From contig JALRFN010000317.1 in the NCBI GenBank assembly GCA_023268425.1, positions 1-8,618 of the forward strand: a DNA stretch of 8,618 nucleotides, in the 5' to 3' direction. Positions 1-5,899 of the stretch are shown here, in pieces (position 1 is the stretch's first letter; each line of letters starts with the position of its first letter). Below the pieces are notes generated by a model. The model was not told where the DNA came from. It did not search any database and saw only the letters and a list, made by a program, of their open reading frames with translations. The DNA comes from Burkholderiaceae bacterium (GTDB lineage: Bacteria; Pseudomonadota; Gammaproteobacteria; Burkholderiales; Burkholderiaceae_C). Made by a program: the position numbers and the translations under genes.

Positions 1-563
1 AGTTGACCCCAAGCGGCACTGGCGTCGGGCCCCAGGACTTCGAGGTCTTGGGGGTTTTGTCGCGGGCCAATGTGCAATACGCCCAGCGGGCCTGCCAAGG
101 CCACGCTCCAGGTCTCATCGTGTGGCCACGCCAAGGCTTGAGGCGTGTCGCTGGGTGACAGCAAGGGGACGATGCGGTGCGGGCGCAGGCCTGCGCTGGA
201 CAGCGCGTCCAATTGGCTTTGCAGCGCGCCACGGTCAGTCACTGCCGCCCAAGTGGCTTCTGCCCCCTTGAAGTCGCTGGGCAAAGCCGCGTGCGAGTGT
301 TCGGGTTCGCCCAGTACACCGGCGTCCAGCACCCCAGCCAAGACGGCAGCGCGTTTGGCCTGTGGGTGGGGCGGCAGTTGCAGGTGGTGCCAACGCACCT
401 GCCGAGGCGGCAGCACCAAAGTGCAGTCGCTGTCGCGCGGCAGGTTTTGGCTGCCGTCTTCGCCATGTGCATCCACATGCACGCCATCGCGGCTGCGCAC
501 CCACAGCCAACGCGGTGATGCGCGCTCAGCAGCGGGTTGGGGCAGGGGGCAAAGCAGCAGCAT
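1..563 (-). CDS. gspL: Type II secretion system protein GspL, N-terminal part (cut by window edge)
   Basis: GspL is the bitopic inner-membrane platform protein that links the cytoplasmic ATPase GspE to GspM and the pseudopilus. The visible 187 codons start MLLLCPLPQPAAER and cover the cytoplasmic actin-like domain. Recognisable pieces are a VLPPRQVRWHHLQLP stretch (the usual 'V.LP..DV.WH...LP' of GspL), an 'AVLAGVLD' helix, 'ATWAAVTDRGALQSQLDAL' (the typical W-A-V-D-R...L..L block) and 'AGLRPHRIVPLLSP'. The ATG at 563-561 is the start because an in-frame TGA lies two codons upstream. It follows gspK by 29 bases with no obvious Shine-Dalgarno, so it is probably translated from the same operon mRNA. 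The transmembrane helix and periplasmic domain lie outside the window. Position after gspK supports the call. Confidence 0.87.
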   Translation of the reverse strand, partial: MLLLCPLPQPAAERASPRWLWVRSRDGVHVDAHGEDGSQNLPRDSDCTLVLPPRQVRWHHLQLPPHPQAKRAAVLAGVLDAGVLGEPEHSHAALPSDFKGAEATWAAVTDRGALQSQLDALSSAGLRPHRIVPLLSPSDTPQALAWPHDETWSVALAGPLGVLHIGPRQNPQDLEVLGPDASAAWGQ

Positions 564-592
564 GTGTCAAAGTGGCAAAACAACAAATCATT

Positions 593-1564
593 CTATTCGG
601 CACGCCCAGTCGGCGCTTCTGACCAGACGACCGAAGGGGCCAAGCTTTGCCGGCGACGCCAAACCACGCGCACATTCAGATTTTCGCGTTGCAGCAGTGA
701 TGTTTCAGTGACACCGTGCGTGCCGATGCGCAGTTGTCCAGTGACTTCAAAAAAATCGGAGGCCGTGGCAATGTCTTGAAGCTGCGCGGGTTTGGCCTGC
801 GGGTGACGTTGTTGCCAGTCGCTCACGGAGCGGTAGGGTTGCAAGTTGCGCTCGCGCACCCATTGCTGTGCGTCGGCCAATGAGCCGTCGATGACCACGG
901 CAGCCAAGACCGGCGCACTGGCGGTGTTCACATTGATGGGCGTGCGCTTGGGCAGCACGGCCACATAGGGCTGCATGAGCGCGATCAACTCCGGCCTGAC
1001 CCCTGCGCGTGCCCAATCGCCCAGTTCTTGTGCAGGCACGGGCTGGGGCGCATTCGCTTGGCTCGCCTGAAAGTCGGTCAAGGCGTCCAACCAGGGCTGG
1101 GCTGGCAGTTGCAGCAGTTCGCACAGCCGCACAAACTGGACCAAATCGGCGTTGGAGATTTGGCCTTGCGCGTCCCACAGGTTGCGCAGGTTGAAGCGGC
1201 TTTGCGCGTCGATCATCGAACCCGACAAAAAGGCCTCGTTGACGTCGGCTTGCGCGCTGCTTTGGTCTTTGGCCGCCAAAAACGTCGACAAGCGCGCTTC
1301 CTCCAGCGGCAAGGCCCAGGGCTCGTTCAAGTGGTCCACGGCCTCGTTGCGGTTGGCGCGGGCGTCTTCGCGCAACAACAAACGCGCCCAATCCAAGGCA
1401 CCCTGCAAGACCCATTGCATTTGCGCGCGGTCTTGTTCGGCCGACTCCACCTCGCTGATTTGCCAGATGCGCCAACTCGCGGTGGCGGCCAAGGTCGCGA
1501 CCAAGGCAGCGGTCAACATGGCCATCAACAGTGCGGCACCGCGTTGGCTTTGTTGGCGCTTCAT
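593..1564 (-). CDS. gspK: Type II secretion system minor pseudopilin GspK
   Basis: GspK is the large minor pseudopilin that caps the tip of the T2SS pseudopilus together with GspI and GspJ. The product has 323 residues, normal for the family. It starts MKRQQSQRGAALLMAML: a short basic leader, Gly9 before the prepilin peptidase cleavage site, then a hydrophobic helix to about residue 30. As in other GspK proteins the glutamate normally found at position +5 of pseudopilins is absent. The body has the family blocks 'MIDAQSRFNLRNL' (about 117-129) and 'INVNTASAPVLAAV' (about 210-223). A start 10 codons upstream (1594) is open, but the start at 1564 gives the normal leader and overlaps the gspJ stop as ATGA, the usual sign of translational coupling. 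Confidence 0.93.
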   Translation of the reverse strand: MKRQQSQRGAALLMAMLTAALVATLAATASWRIWQISEVESAEQDRAQMQWVLQGALDWARLLLREDARANRNEAVDHLNEPWALPLEEARLSTFLAAKDQSSAQADVNEAFLSGSMIDAQSRFNLRNLWDAQGQISNADLVQFVRLCELLQLPAQPWLDALTDFQASQANAPQPVPAQELGDWARAGVRPELIALMQPYVAVLPKRTPINVNTASAPVLAAVVIDGSLADAQQWVRERNLQPYRSVSDWQQRHPQAKPAQLQDIATASDFFEVTGQLRIGTHGVTETSLLQRENLNVRVVWRRRQSLAPSVVWSEAPTGRAE

Positions 1565-2208
1565 GACTTGGGCACCCCAAGCGGAGACACCCAATCCCAG
1601 CTCAGCTCACCACTGAAAGCCCCAGCGCTGGAGCGCTGCAAGCGCAGACGAATGCCGCTGGGCAAGGCGTTGGCATTGGCGTCTTTTTCGCTGGCTGCAG
1701 TGGACAAGGGGTTGGACCAGGCGTTGTCGCGGAAGTAGTAAATGGCCCAGTCGTCCGCCGTCAGCAAGTCGAGGCGAGCGGGGCTTTCCCACTGACCTTG
1801 GCCCCAGCTTTGCGCTTGGGTCCAGGCGCGCTCCACATCACGCACTTGGGTCAGGGCTGGAGACTGCCAACGCGACCACTGCCCCGAGCGCACGCGCCAA
1901 GCCACCACCCGCAAGCGCGCGCGCTCCGTCGCGTCACGCCGCACCAGCGTCAAGCTGTTGCCATCAAACGCCAAGGCGGGTTCATGGGCCTGGGTGGCCA
2001 GGGCACTCAAATCCATTTGCCATTGCAGCAAGGCCATCTGGGCTTGTTCCGCCTGACGGTGGTGCTCGGCGCTGCCTTGTTGGGTGCGCACCAAACCATC
2101 GATGGCGCGCCAAGCCATCACGGCCATGACCGCCAAAATGGCCAAAGCCACCAACACCTCCACCAGGGTGAAGCCTTGGTGGGCCAGACGTTTCGCCCGG
2201 GTCTTCAT
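1561..2208 (-). CDS. gspJ: Type II secretion system minor pseudopilin GspJ
   Basis: GspJ is a minor pseudopilin; with GspI and GspK it forms the trimeric tip that starts pseudopilus assembly in the periplasm. The 215-residue product begins MKTRAKRLAHQGFTLVEVLV: a positively charged leader, peptidase cleavage after Gly12, methylated Phe13, Glu17 at +5, and a hydrophobic helix to about residue 33. The C-terminal part is Trp- and Gln-rich with 'DDWAIYYFRDNAWSNPL', consistent with the GspJ beta-sheet domain. The frame stays open far upstream (to 2424), but only the start at 2208 gives a prepilin leader; the upstream extension is the gspI gene read in another frame. Its ATG shares one base with the gspI stop (TGATG), and its stop overlaps the gspK start (ATGA). 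Confidence 0.92.
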   Translation of the reverse strand: MKTRAKRLAHQGFTLVEVLVALAILAVMAVMAWRAIDGLVRTQQGSAEHHRQAEQAQMALLQWQMDLSALATQAHEPALAFDGNSLTLVRRDATERARLRVVAWRVRSGQWSRWQSPALTQVRDVERAWTQAQSWGQGQWESPARLDLLTADDWAIYYFRDNAWSNPLSTAASEKDANANALPSGIRLRLQRSSAGAFSGELSWDWVSPLGVPKS

Positions 2209-2564
2209 CAGTAGCGCCCCACCACGGTGCTCAGCAAGGCGTCGGTTTGATCGCCGCTGCGCGCCGAAGCGACCACGCGCCGAAAGTTGGGGTTGGGCGT
2301 GGTCCACACCGAGGTCTCCAGCGCGAAGCGCATGGCGCCTTGCACGCACTCGGTCTCGCTCTTGCCCACATCGGGCAGCTGCCCACGCAGGCGGATCGCG
2401 ACCAGGGCGTTGTTGACGCACCATTGCGCGGCGATTCGCCGCTCATGCAAGCTGGCTTGATGGGTCAGGCTGTCCATGGCCCGTGTGCCCGCCAGCAAAG
2501 CCACGCCCAACACCGCCAAGGCGACCATCACTTCCAACAGGGTGAAGCCTGCTTCGCGTTTCAT
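2208..2564 (-). CDS. gspI: Type II secretion system minor pseudopilin GspI
   Basis: GspI is a small minor pseudopilin that pairs with GspJ and GspK at the pseudopilus tip. The product has 118 residues, the usual size. It begins MKREAGFTLLEVMVALAVLG: a six-residue leader ending in Gly6, Phe7 at +1, Glu11 at +5, then the hydrophobic assembly helix. The segment 'RRIAAQWCVNNALVAIRL' (about 42-59) matches the conserved 'A.W...N.....' stretch of GspI. Its ATG overlaps the gspH stop (ATGA) and its stop overlaps the gspJ start (TGATG), so translation along gspH-I-J-K appears coupled. Confidence 0.92.
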   Translation of the reverse strand: MKREAGFTLLEVMVALAVLGVALLAGTRAMDSLTHQASLHERRIAAQWCVNNALVAIRLRGQLPDVGKSETECVQGAMRFALETSVWTTPNPNFRRVVASARSGDQTDALLSTVVGRY

Positions 2565-3022
2565 GGCTGACCATGGGCTTGTGCTGTGAACGGCGCGAAA
2601 CCATCACTGAACACGAACTGCGTTTCGCCGCCCCGTTGCAAACGCAGCCGCAGGGCGGGGATGACGGGCTCGGGTGGCAGCCGCAGCGCTTGTACAGCAT
2701 CGAGGCCTTGGCCCTGCATTTGGGTGTCACCTGACCAGCGAAAGGTTCGCACGGGCAAACCAGCCACGCGGGCTTGTACGCCTTGCGCGTTCCAGTTCAG
2801 TTGGGCGATTTGGCCTTGGGCGCGGGCGTCGGCGCGCACCACGTCCAGCCATTGCGCCAGCTGTTCGGCGTCGCGCTGGAGTTGGCGGGTTTGGCCAGGC
2901 CAGGCCCACTGCACCCCCACCGAAGCCACAGCGACGATGGCCAGCACCACCAAAAGCTCCACCAGGGTGAAGCCACCAGCGGGTGGTTTACTGCCAGCTG
3001 CCGATGTCGGCGTTGAAGCCAT
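2561..3022 (-). CDS. gspH: Type II secretion system minor pseudopilin GspH
   Basis: GspH is the minor pseudopilin placed between the GspG shaft and the GspI/J/K tip. From the ATG at 3022 the product has 153 residues: leader MASTPTSAAGSKPPAGG, cleavage after Gly17, Phe18 at +1, Glu22 at +5, hydrophobic helix to about residue 40. The rest is a soluble domain containing 'VQALRLPPEPVIPALRL' and ending 'FVFSDGFAPFTAQAHGQP', consistent with GspH beta-sandwich proteins. The chosen start overlaps the end of gspG by 35 bases, unusually long for this operon. ATGs at 3040 and 3046 are also open but make the leader still longer. CAGGCGGCG just upstream of 3022 could be a weak ribosome site. The stop overlaps the gspI start. 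Confidence 0.88.
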   Translation of the reverse strand: MASTPTSAAGSKPPAGGFTLVELLVVLAIVAVASVGVQWAWPGQTRQLQRDAEQLAQWLDVVRADARAQGQIAQLNWNAQGVQARVAGLPVRTFRWSGDTQMQGQGLDAVQALRLPPEPVIPALRLRLQRGGETQFVFSDGFAPFTAQAHGQP

Positions 3023-3431
3023 CGCCGCCTGCTTGACCATCAGCACCCAAAGACAAAATGTCCACTTCGCCGTGGACGCCGGGGTTCAGGTATTGGTAGG
3101 CACGGCCCCAGGGGTCTTGCGGCAATTTGTCCAAATAGTTCCGCCACGCGCCGGGTACGGGCTCTTGCGTGGGCTTGTTCACCAAAGCCGCCAAGCCTTG
3201 TTCGGTGCTGGGGTATTGCTGGTTGTCCAGTTTGTAGAGTTTGAGCGCCTGCATCAAATTGGCCACGTCAGTGCGCGCAGCGGTCACCCGCGCTTCATCG
3301 GCGCGCCCCAAGACATTGGGGACCACCAGCGCGGCCAACACACCAATGATGGCCAAGACGACCATCATCTCAATCAAGGTGAAGCCGCGTTGGCGGCGAG
3401 AGCGGGTAGGGGATGTGTTTTGTGCGTGCAT
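2988..3431 (-). CDS. gspG: Type II secretion system major pseudopilin GspG
   Basis: GspG is the major subunit that polymerises into the periplasmic pseudopilus driving secretin-dependent export of folded proteins. The 147-residue product has the leader MHAQNTSPTRSRRQRG, cleavage after Gly16, Phe17, Glu21, and a hydrophobic helix 'MMVVLAIIGVLAALVVPNVL'. Hallmarks follow: 'TDVANLMQALKLYKLDNQQYPST' in the second helix, 'PQDPWGRAYQYLNPG', and the C-terminal calcium-binding loop 'LGADGQAGGDG' (about 128-138) with Asp131 and Asp137, then Asp142. It is the first gene of the minus-strand gspGHIJKL run. A GGTGA ribosome site sits 6 bases before the ATG. About as secure as an annotation from sequence alone can be. 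Confidence 0.97.
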   Translation of the reverse strand: MHAQNTSPTRSRRQRGFTLIEMMVVLAIIGVLAALVVPNVLGRADEARVTAARTDVANLMQALKLYKLDNQQYPSTEQGLAALVNKPTQEPVPGAWRNYLDKLPQDPWGRAYQYLNPGVHGEVDILSLGADGQAGGDGFNADIGSWQ

Positions 3432-3471
3432 GTCAAATCACCAAAAGCAAGCCGCATCATAATCTGGGCTC
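3432..3471. promoter_or_regulatory. Divergent gspG/gspC promoter region with overlapping -10-like boxes
   Basis: Only 40 bases separate the two divergent start codons. On the minus strand TATGAT (3461-3456) could be the -10 for gspG, giving a leader of about 18 bases with GGTGA at 3442-3438. On the plus strand CATAAT (3458-3463) could be the -10 for gspC; the expected start of transcription would then fall at or just before the gspC ATG. The two boxes share bases 3458-3461. No convincing -35 hexamer is visible at standard spacing for either, so the promoter call rests on position and -10 likeness. Confidence 0.35.
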
Positions 3472-3969
3472 ATGACGTCTGCCCCCTCAAGTCTCCAACG
3501 CGCTCCAAAGCCCAGCCCTGTCTCGTGGTGGGCGGCGGGCAGCGCCTTTGTCTTGTGGGGCGTGCTGGCCGCTGCGGGCGCGTGGCTGGTGCTGCAGGGT
3601 TGGCCGCAGATGCCGCACATCGCCGCAACCCACGCCAAGCCCGCTTCGGGCAAGGTGCAACGGTCTGCCCTGAACCAAGTGCTGCAAGCCCCTGCTGGAC
3701 CTGCTGAGCCAGCCAGCGCAAAGCCGCTGCCTGTGGTGGGTGTCAATGTGAGCGTTGTGGGCTTGGTGGCCACGGCTTCCGGCAAGGGCGCGGTCTTGCT
3801 GCAAGTGGGTCAAATGCCACCCAAGCCCTATGCACCCGGCACAGAGGTGCCTGGCGTTGGGGTGGTGCAAGCGGTCACCAGCAGCGCGGTGCGCCTGGGC
3901 GAGCGCTTGGATGGGCCGACAACCCTGACCCTGGTGCCGCCCAAAACCGCGGCGACCCAGCAACCTTAA
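3472..3969 (+). CDS. gspC: Short GspC-type type II secretion protein (no PDZ domain)
   Basis: GspC is the inner-membrane clamp that contacts the secretin GspD in the periplasm. The 165-residue product has a Pro-rich cytoplasmic tail, one transmembrane helix at about 19-42 (SWWAAGSAFVLWGVLAAAGAW), a Pro/Ala linker, and a homology-region-like domain at about 86-156: 'VNVSVVGLVATASGKGAVLLQ', then 'PKPYAPGTEVPGVGVVQAV' and 'VRLGERLDGPTTLTLVPP'. This is the usual GspC pattern of G-V-x-A, a shielded 'pY..Gt.vpG' turn and a final L.L.P strand. The protein stops right after it, so the C-terminal PDZ or coiled-coil part of classical GspC is missing. An in-frame TAA at 3460-3462 and no other initiation codon fix the ATG. 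No Shine-Dalgarno is seen. Divergent placement beside gspG supports the role. Confidence 0.8.
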   Translation: MTSAPSSLQRAPKPSPVSWWAAGSAFVLWGVLAAAGAWLVLQGWPQMPHIAATHAKPASGKVQRSALNQVLQAPAGPAEPASAKPLPVVGVNVSVVGLVATASGKGAVLLQVGQMPPKPYAPGTEVPGVGVVQAVTSSAVRLGERLDGPTTLTLVPPKTAATQQP

Positions 3970-3979
3970 GCGGGTTGCT
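3959..3979. terminator. Inverted repeat between convergent gspC and ilvA, possible weak terminator
   Basis: AGCAACC (3959-3965) pairs perfectly with GGTTGCT (3973-3979) around a 7-base loop that contains the gspC stop codon. It lies in the 22-base gap and gene end between convergent gspC and ilvA, where a bidirectional terminator would be expected. There is no clean T-tract on either strand, so efficiency is doubtful. Confidence 0.3.
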
Positions 3980-3991
3980 TGGGCTTGCGGG

Positions 3992-5566
3992 TCAAGCGGT
4001 GGCGGTGTCTTCGCGCAAGAACAAGCGGTAAACCGGATTGTCGGTTTCGTCGACGTAGGGGTAGCCCAGTTCACCCAGGAACACCTTGAACGCCTTGTGG
4101 TCCTCTGGGGGCACTTGGATGCCGACCAAAATCCGCCCGTAGTCTGCGCCCTGGTTGCGGTAGTGGAACAGGCTGATGTTCCAGTTTGGGCGCAACAAGT
4201 CCAAAAACTTCAACAGCGCGCCGGGACGCTCGGGGAACACGAAGCGCAGCAAGCGCTCATGTGCCGCGCCGCCCGCACCGCCGACCATGTGGCGCACATG
4301 TTGTTTGGCCAACTCGTCGTGGGTCAAGTCCAAGGTCTTGAAACCGCGTTTGATGAACTGCTTGGCCAGTTTGTCGCTCTCGCCCTTCTGGGTGCTGATG
4401 CCGACGAAGACGTGCGCTTGGCGCGCGTCGTGCATGCGGTAATTGAATTCAGTGACGTTGCGCGGGCCACCAGGCAGCTCGGCAATGGTTTGCACAAAAC
4501 GGCGAAAACTGCCGCGTTCTTCGGCCATGGTCACGGCGAACAAGGCCTCGCGCTCTTCTCCGACCTCGGCGCGCTCGGCCACAAAACGCAAACGGTCGAA
4601 ATTGATGTTGGCACCGCACAAAATGGCCGCGTAGGTGTGGCCTTTGGTCTTGTGTTTGGCCACGTATTGTTTGATCGCTGCGACCGACAAGGCGCCCGCG
4701 GGCTCGACGATGGAGCGCGTGTCCACGTACACGTCTTTGATGGCTGCGCACACCGCATCGGTGTCTACCAAGATGAAGTCATCCACCAAATCTTTGGCCA
4801 CGCGAAACGTCTCTTGCCCGACCAACTTGACGGCGGTGCCGTCCGAGAACAGGCCCACATCAGGCAGTGTGACGCGCTTGCCTTTGTCTACGCTTTGCGC
4901 CATGGCGTCAGAGTCGTTCATCTGCACGCCAATCACTTTGACCTCAGGGCGCACCGCCTTGATGTAATTGGCCACACCTGAAACCAAGCCGCCACCGCCA
5001 ATCGCCACGAACACCGCATCCAGCGGGCCTTGGTGCTGACGCAGCATTTCCATGGCGATGGTGCCTTGGCCGGCGATCACGTCGGGGTCGTCAAACGGGT
5101 GGACAAAAGTCAGGCCTTTTTTGGCTTCCAGCTCGCTGGCGTGGGCCGCCGCGTCTGAGTAGCTGTCGCCAAACAACACCACCTCGCCACCCAGCGCACG
5201 CACCGCTTCGACCTTGAGCGCAGGCGTGGTCGTGGGCATGACGATGACCGCCTTGGTGCCCAAGCGCGTGGCCGACAGCGCCACGCCTTGCGCGTGGTTG
5301 CCCGCTGAGGCGCAAATCACCCCGCGTTTGAGTTGCTCTTTGCTCAAGTGCGCCATCTTGTTGTAGGCACCGCGCAGCTTGAAGCTGAACACCGGCTGTT
5401 GGTCTTCGCGCTTGAGCAACACCGTGTTGTTCAGGCGCGCGCTCAGGTTTTTGGCCACATCCAAGGCCGACTCCCTGGCCACGTCGTAGACCTTGGCGTT
5501 CAAAATGCGGGTCAAGTAATCGGTGGGACTCAGGGCTTGACTGCGCGCGGTGCGGCTTGGACTCAT
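3992..5566 (-). CDS. ilvA: Threonine ammonia-lyase, biosynthetic (threonine deaminase)
   Basis: This cytoplasmic PLP enzyme converts L-threonine to 2-oxobutanoate and ammonia, the first committed step of isoleucine synthesis. The 524-residue product (E. coli IlvA is about 514) has the PLP lysine in 'SFKLRGAYNKM' (Lys63), 'SAGNHAQG' (87-94), the phosphate-binding glycine loop 'GGGGLVSG' (190-197) and 'CGANINFDRLRFV' (317 on). From memory E. coli has Ser where Cys317 stands. Two C-terminal ACT-like regulatory domains follow: 'REALFAVTMAEERGSFRRF' (about 339) and 'RLLRFVFPERPGALLKFLDLL' (about 438), so isoleucine feedback control and valine activation are expected. That separates it from the short catabolic TdcB type. 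The frame is open to 5704, but the start at 5566 fits the family length. Convergent with gspC; downstream of a small RNA on the same strand. Confidence 0.96.
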   Translation of the reverse strand: MSPSRTARSQALSPTDYLTRILNAKVYDVARESALDVAKNLSARLNNTVLLKREDQQPVFSFKLRGAYNKMAHLSKEQLKRGVICASAGNHAQGVALSATRLGTKAVIVMPTTTPALKVEAVRALGGEVVLFGDSYSDAAAHASELEAKKGLTFVHPFDDPDVIAGQGTIAMEMLRQHQGPLDAVFVAIGGGGLVSGVANYIKAVRPEVKVIGVQMNDSDAMAQSVDKGKRVTLPDVGLFSDGTAVKLVGQETFRVAKDLVDDFILVDTDAVCAAIKDVYVDTRSIVEPAGALSVAAIKQYVAKHKTKGHTYAAILCGANINFDRLRFVAERAEVGEEREALFAVTMAEERGSFRRFVQTIAELPGGPRNVTEFNYRMHDARQAHVFVGISTQKGESDKLAKQFIKRGFKTLDLTHDELAKQHVRHMVGGAGGAAHERLLRFVFPERPGALLKFLDLLRPNWNISLFHYRNQGADYGRILVGIQVPPEDHKAFKVFLGELGYPYVDETDNPVYRLFLREDTATA

Positions 5567-5593
5567 GGTGGGCTTTCGGTGGCAGAGGACGAC

Positions 5594-5622
5594 ATCATAA
5601 AGACGGGGCTTTATGTGGGCAG
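5594..5622 (-). promoter_or_regulatory. Candidate ilvA promoter with inverted repeat over the -10
   Basis: On the minus strand TATGAT (5599-5594) lies 16 bases after TGCCCA (5622-5617), giving a leader of about 20 bases before the ilvA ATG. The -35 is poor. A perfect 7-base inverted repeat, CATAAAG / CTTTATG (5596-5602 and 5609-5615), fills the spacer and overlaps the -10, which could be an operator or a hairpin. The call rests on motif likeness and position only. Confidence 0.35.
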
Positions 5623-5706
5623 GCTCTGGCGGACGGCTGTGGACTGTCTCCATCAATGGTCGGCGCTGGCACGCTGGCTGCGTGACCAAGCGCTTGTTGC
5701 ACAACC

Positions 5707-5741
5707 AAAAAAAAGCCCCAGCGCCGTGAAGCGTGGGGCTT
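5707..5741 (-). terminator. Intrinsic terminator of the small RNA, upstream of ilvA
   Basis: On the minus strand AAGCCCCA (5741-5734... read as the complement of TGGGGCTT) pairs with TGGGGCTT (complement of 5720-5713), extended by an inner CGC/GCG step with one bulged base, and is followed directly by eight T residues (5714-5707). On the plus strand no T-tract follows, so it works for leftward transcription. It stands about 140 bases before the ilvA start codon, so read-through would enter ilvA. Confidence 0.88.
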
Positions 5742-5820
5742 AATCCACCAATAGAGGAGGTGGAGGAGACAACTCAATGAAAACACTGCGTTTCAAGGTG
5801 TTTCACTCAAAACTACAATA
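5707..5820 (-). ncRNA. Candidate anti-Shine-Dalgarno small RNA (about 114 nt)
   Basis: A stand-alone RNA gene is inferred from three things seen together: a near-consensus sigma-70 promoter just upstream, a strong intrinsic terminator at the end, and no coding potential between. Hairpin 1 pairs TGAAACAC (5805-5798) with GTGTTTTCA (5786-5778), one bulge, loop of 11. A pyrimidine stretch follows, TCTCCTCCACCTCCTCT (5769-5753). Hairpin 2 pairs TCCACC (5764-5759) with GGTGGA (5749-5744) and shows TCCTCTATT in its loop. Hairpin 3 is the terminator. The stretch contains CACCTCCT (5762-5755), identical to the anti-SD core of the 16S rRNA 3' end (ATCACCTCCTTTC), so the RNA could bind SD sequences of mRNAs. 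From memory it resembles the 'Betaproteobacteria toxic small RNA' family of anti-SD RNAs; a covariance search would decide. An ilvA attenuator is less likely, as no Ile-codon leader peptide is present. Confidence 0.7.
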
Positions 5821-5826
5821 CTAGGG

Positions 5827-5854
5827 ATTATACGGATCTGTGCCTGCCTGGCAA
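5827..5854 (-). promoter_or_regulatory. Sigma-70 promoter of the anti-SD small RNA
   Basis: On the minus strand TTGCCA (5854-5849) and a perfect TATAAT (5832-5827) are separated by 16 bases. Transcription should start near 5819-5821. This is the best sigma-70 match in the window, pointing to a highly expressed transcript. It diverges from the OsmC-family gene, which starts 46 bases to the right of the -35. Confidence 0.75.
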
Positions 5855-5899
5855 TAGGTAGAACAGCGTATCTTTGGAACAGACGCGAGAAAAATCACG

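Noticed and set aside
747..1580. Long open frame (277 codons) on the minus strand inside gspK, and similar long frames inside ilvA and the porin
   Set aside because: Arg/Ala/Gly-rich translations without domains, lying wholly within well-identified genes; typical out-of-frame shadows in GC-rich DNA.
2164..3386. Recurring AGGGTGAAGCC-like words at about 2165, 2539, 2964 and 3376
   Set aside because: They encode the shared G-F-T-L prepilin cleavage motif of GspJ, GspI, GspH and GspG, so coding constraint explains them; not a repeat element.
5567..5704. 46-residue N-terminal extension of IlvA
   Set aside because: Family length and the position of the PLP lysine (63 against about 62 in E. coli) favour the start at 5566; the extension is Pro/Arg-rich and covers the candidate ilvA promoter.
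5595..5786. Minus-strand 63-codon GTG ORF running through the small RNA toward ilvA
   Set aside because: It crosses the terminator hairpin and T8 tract, has no ribosome site, and its translation is low-complexity Leu/Pro/Ala without family likeness.
5777..5824. Plus-strand 15-codon ORF (MKTLRFKVFHSKLQY) preceded by a very strong SD-like GGAGGTGGAGGAG
   Set aside because: It is the exact reverse of the anti-SD RNA: the 'SD' is simply the complement of CCTCC units. No plus-strand promoter is seen, whereas the minus strand has promoter, hairpins and terminator. Kept in mind as an alternative only.
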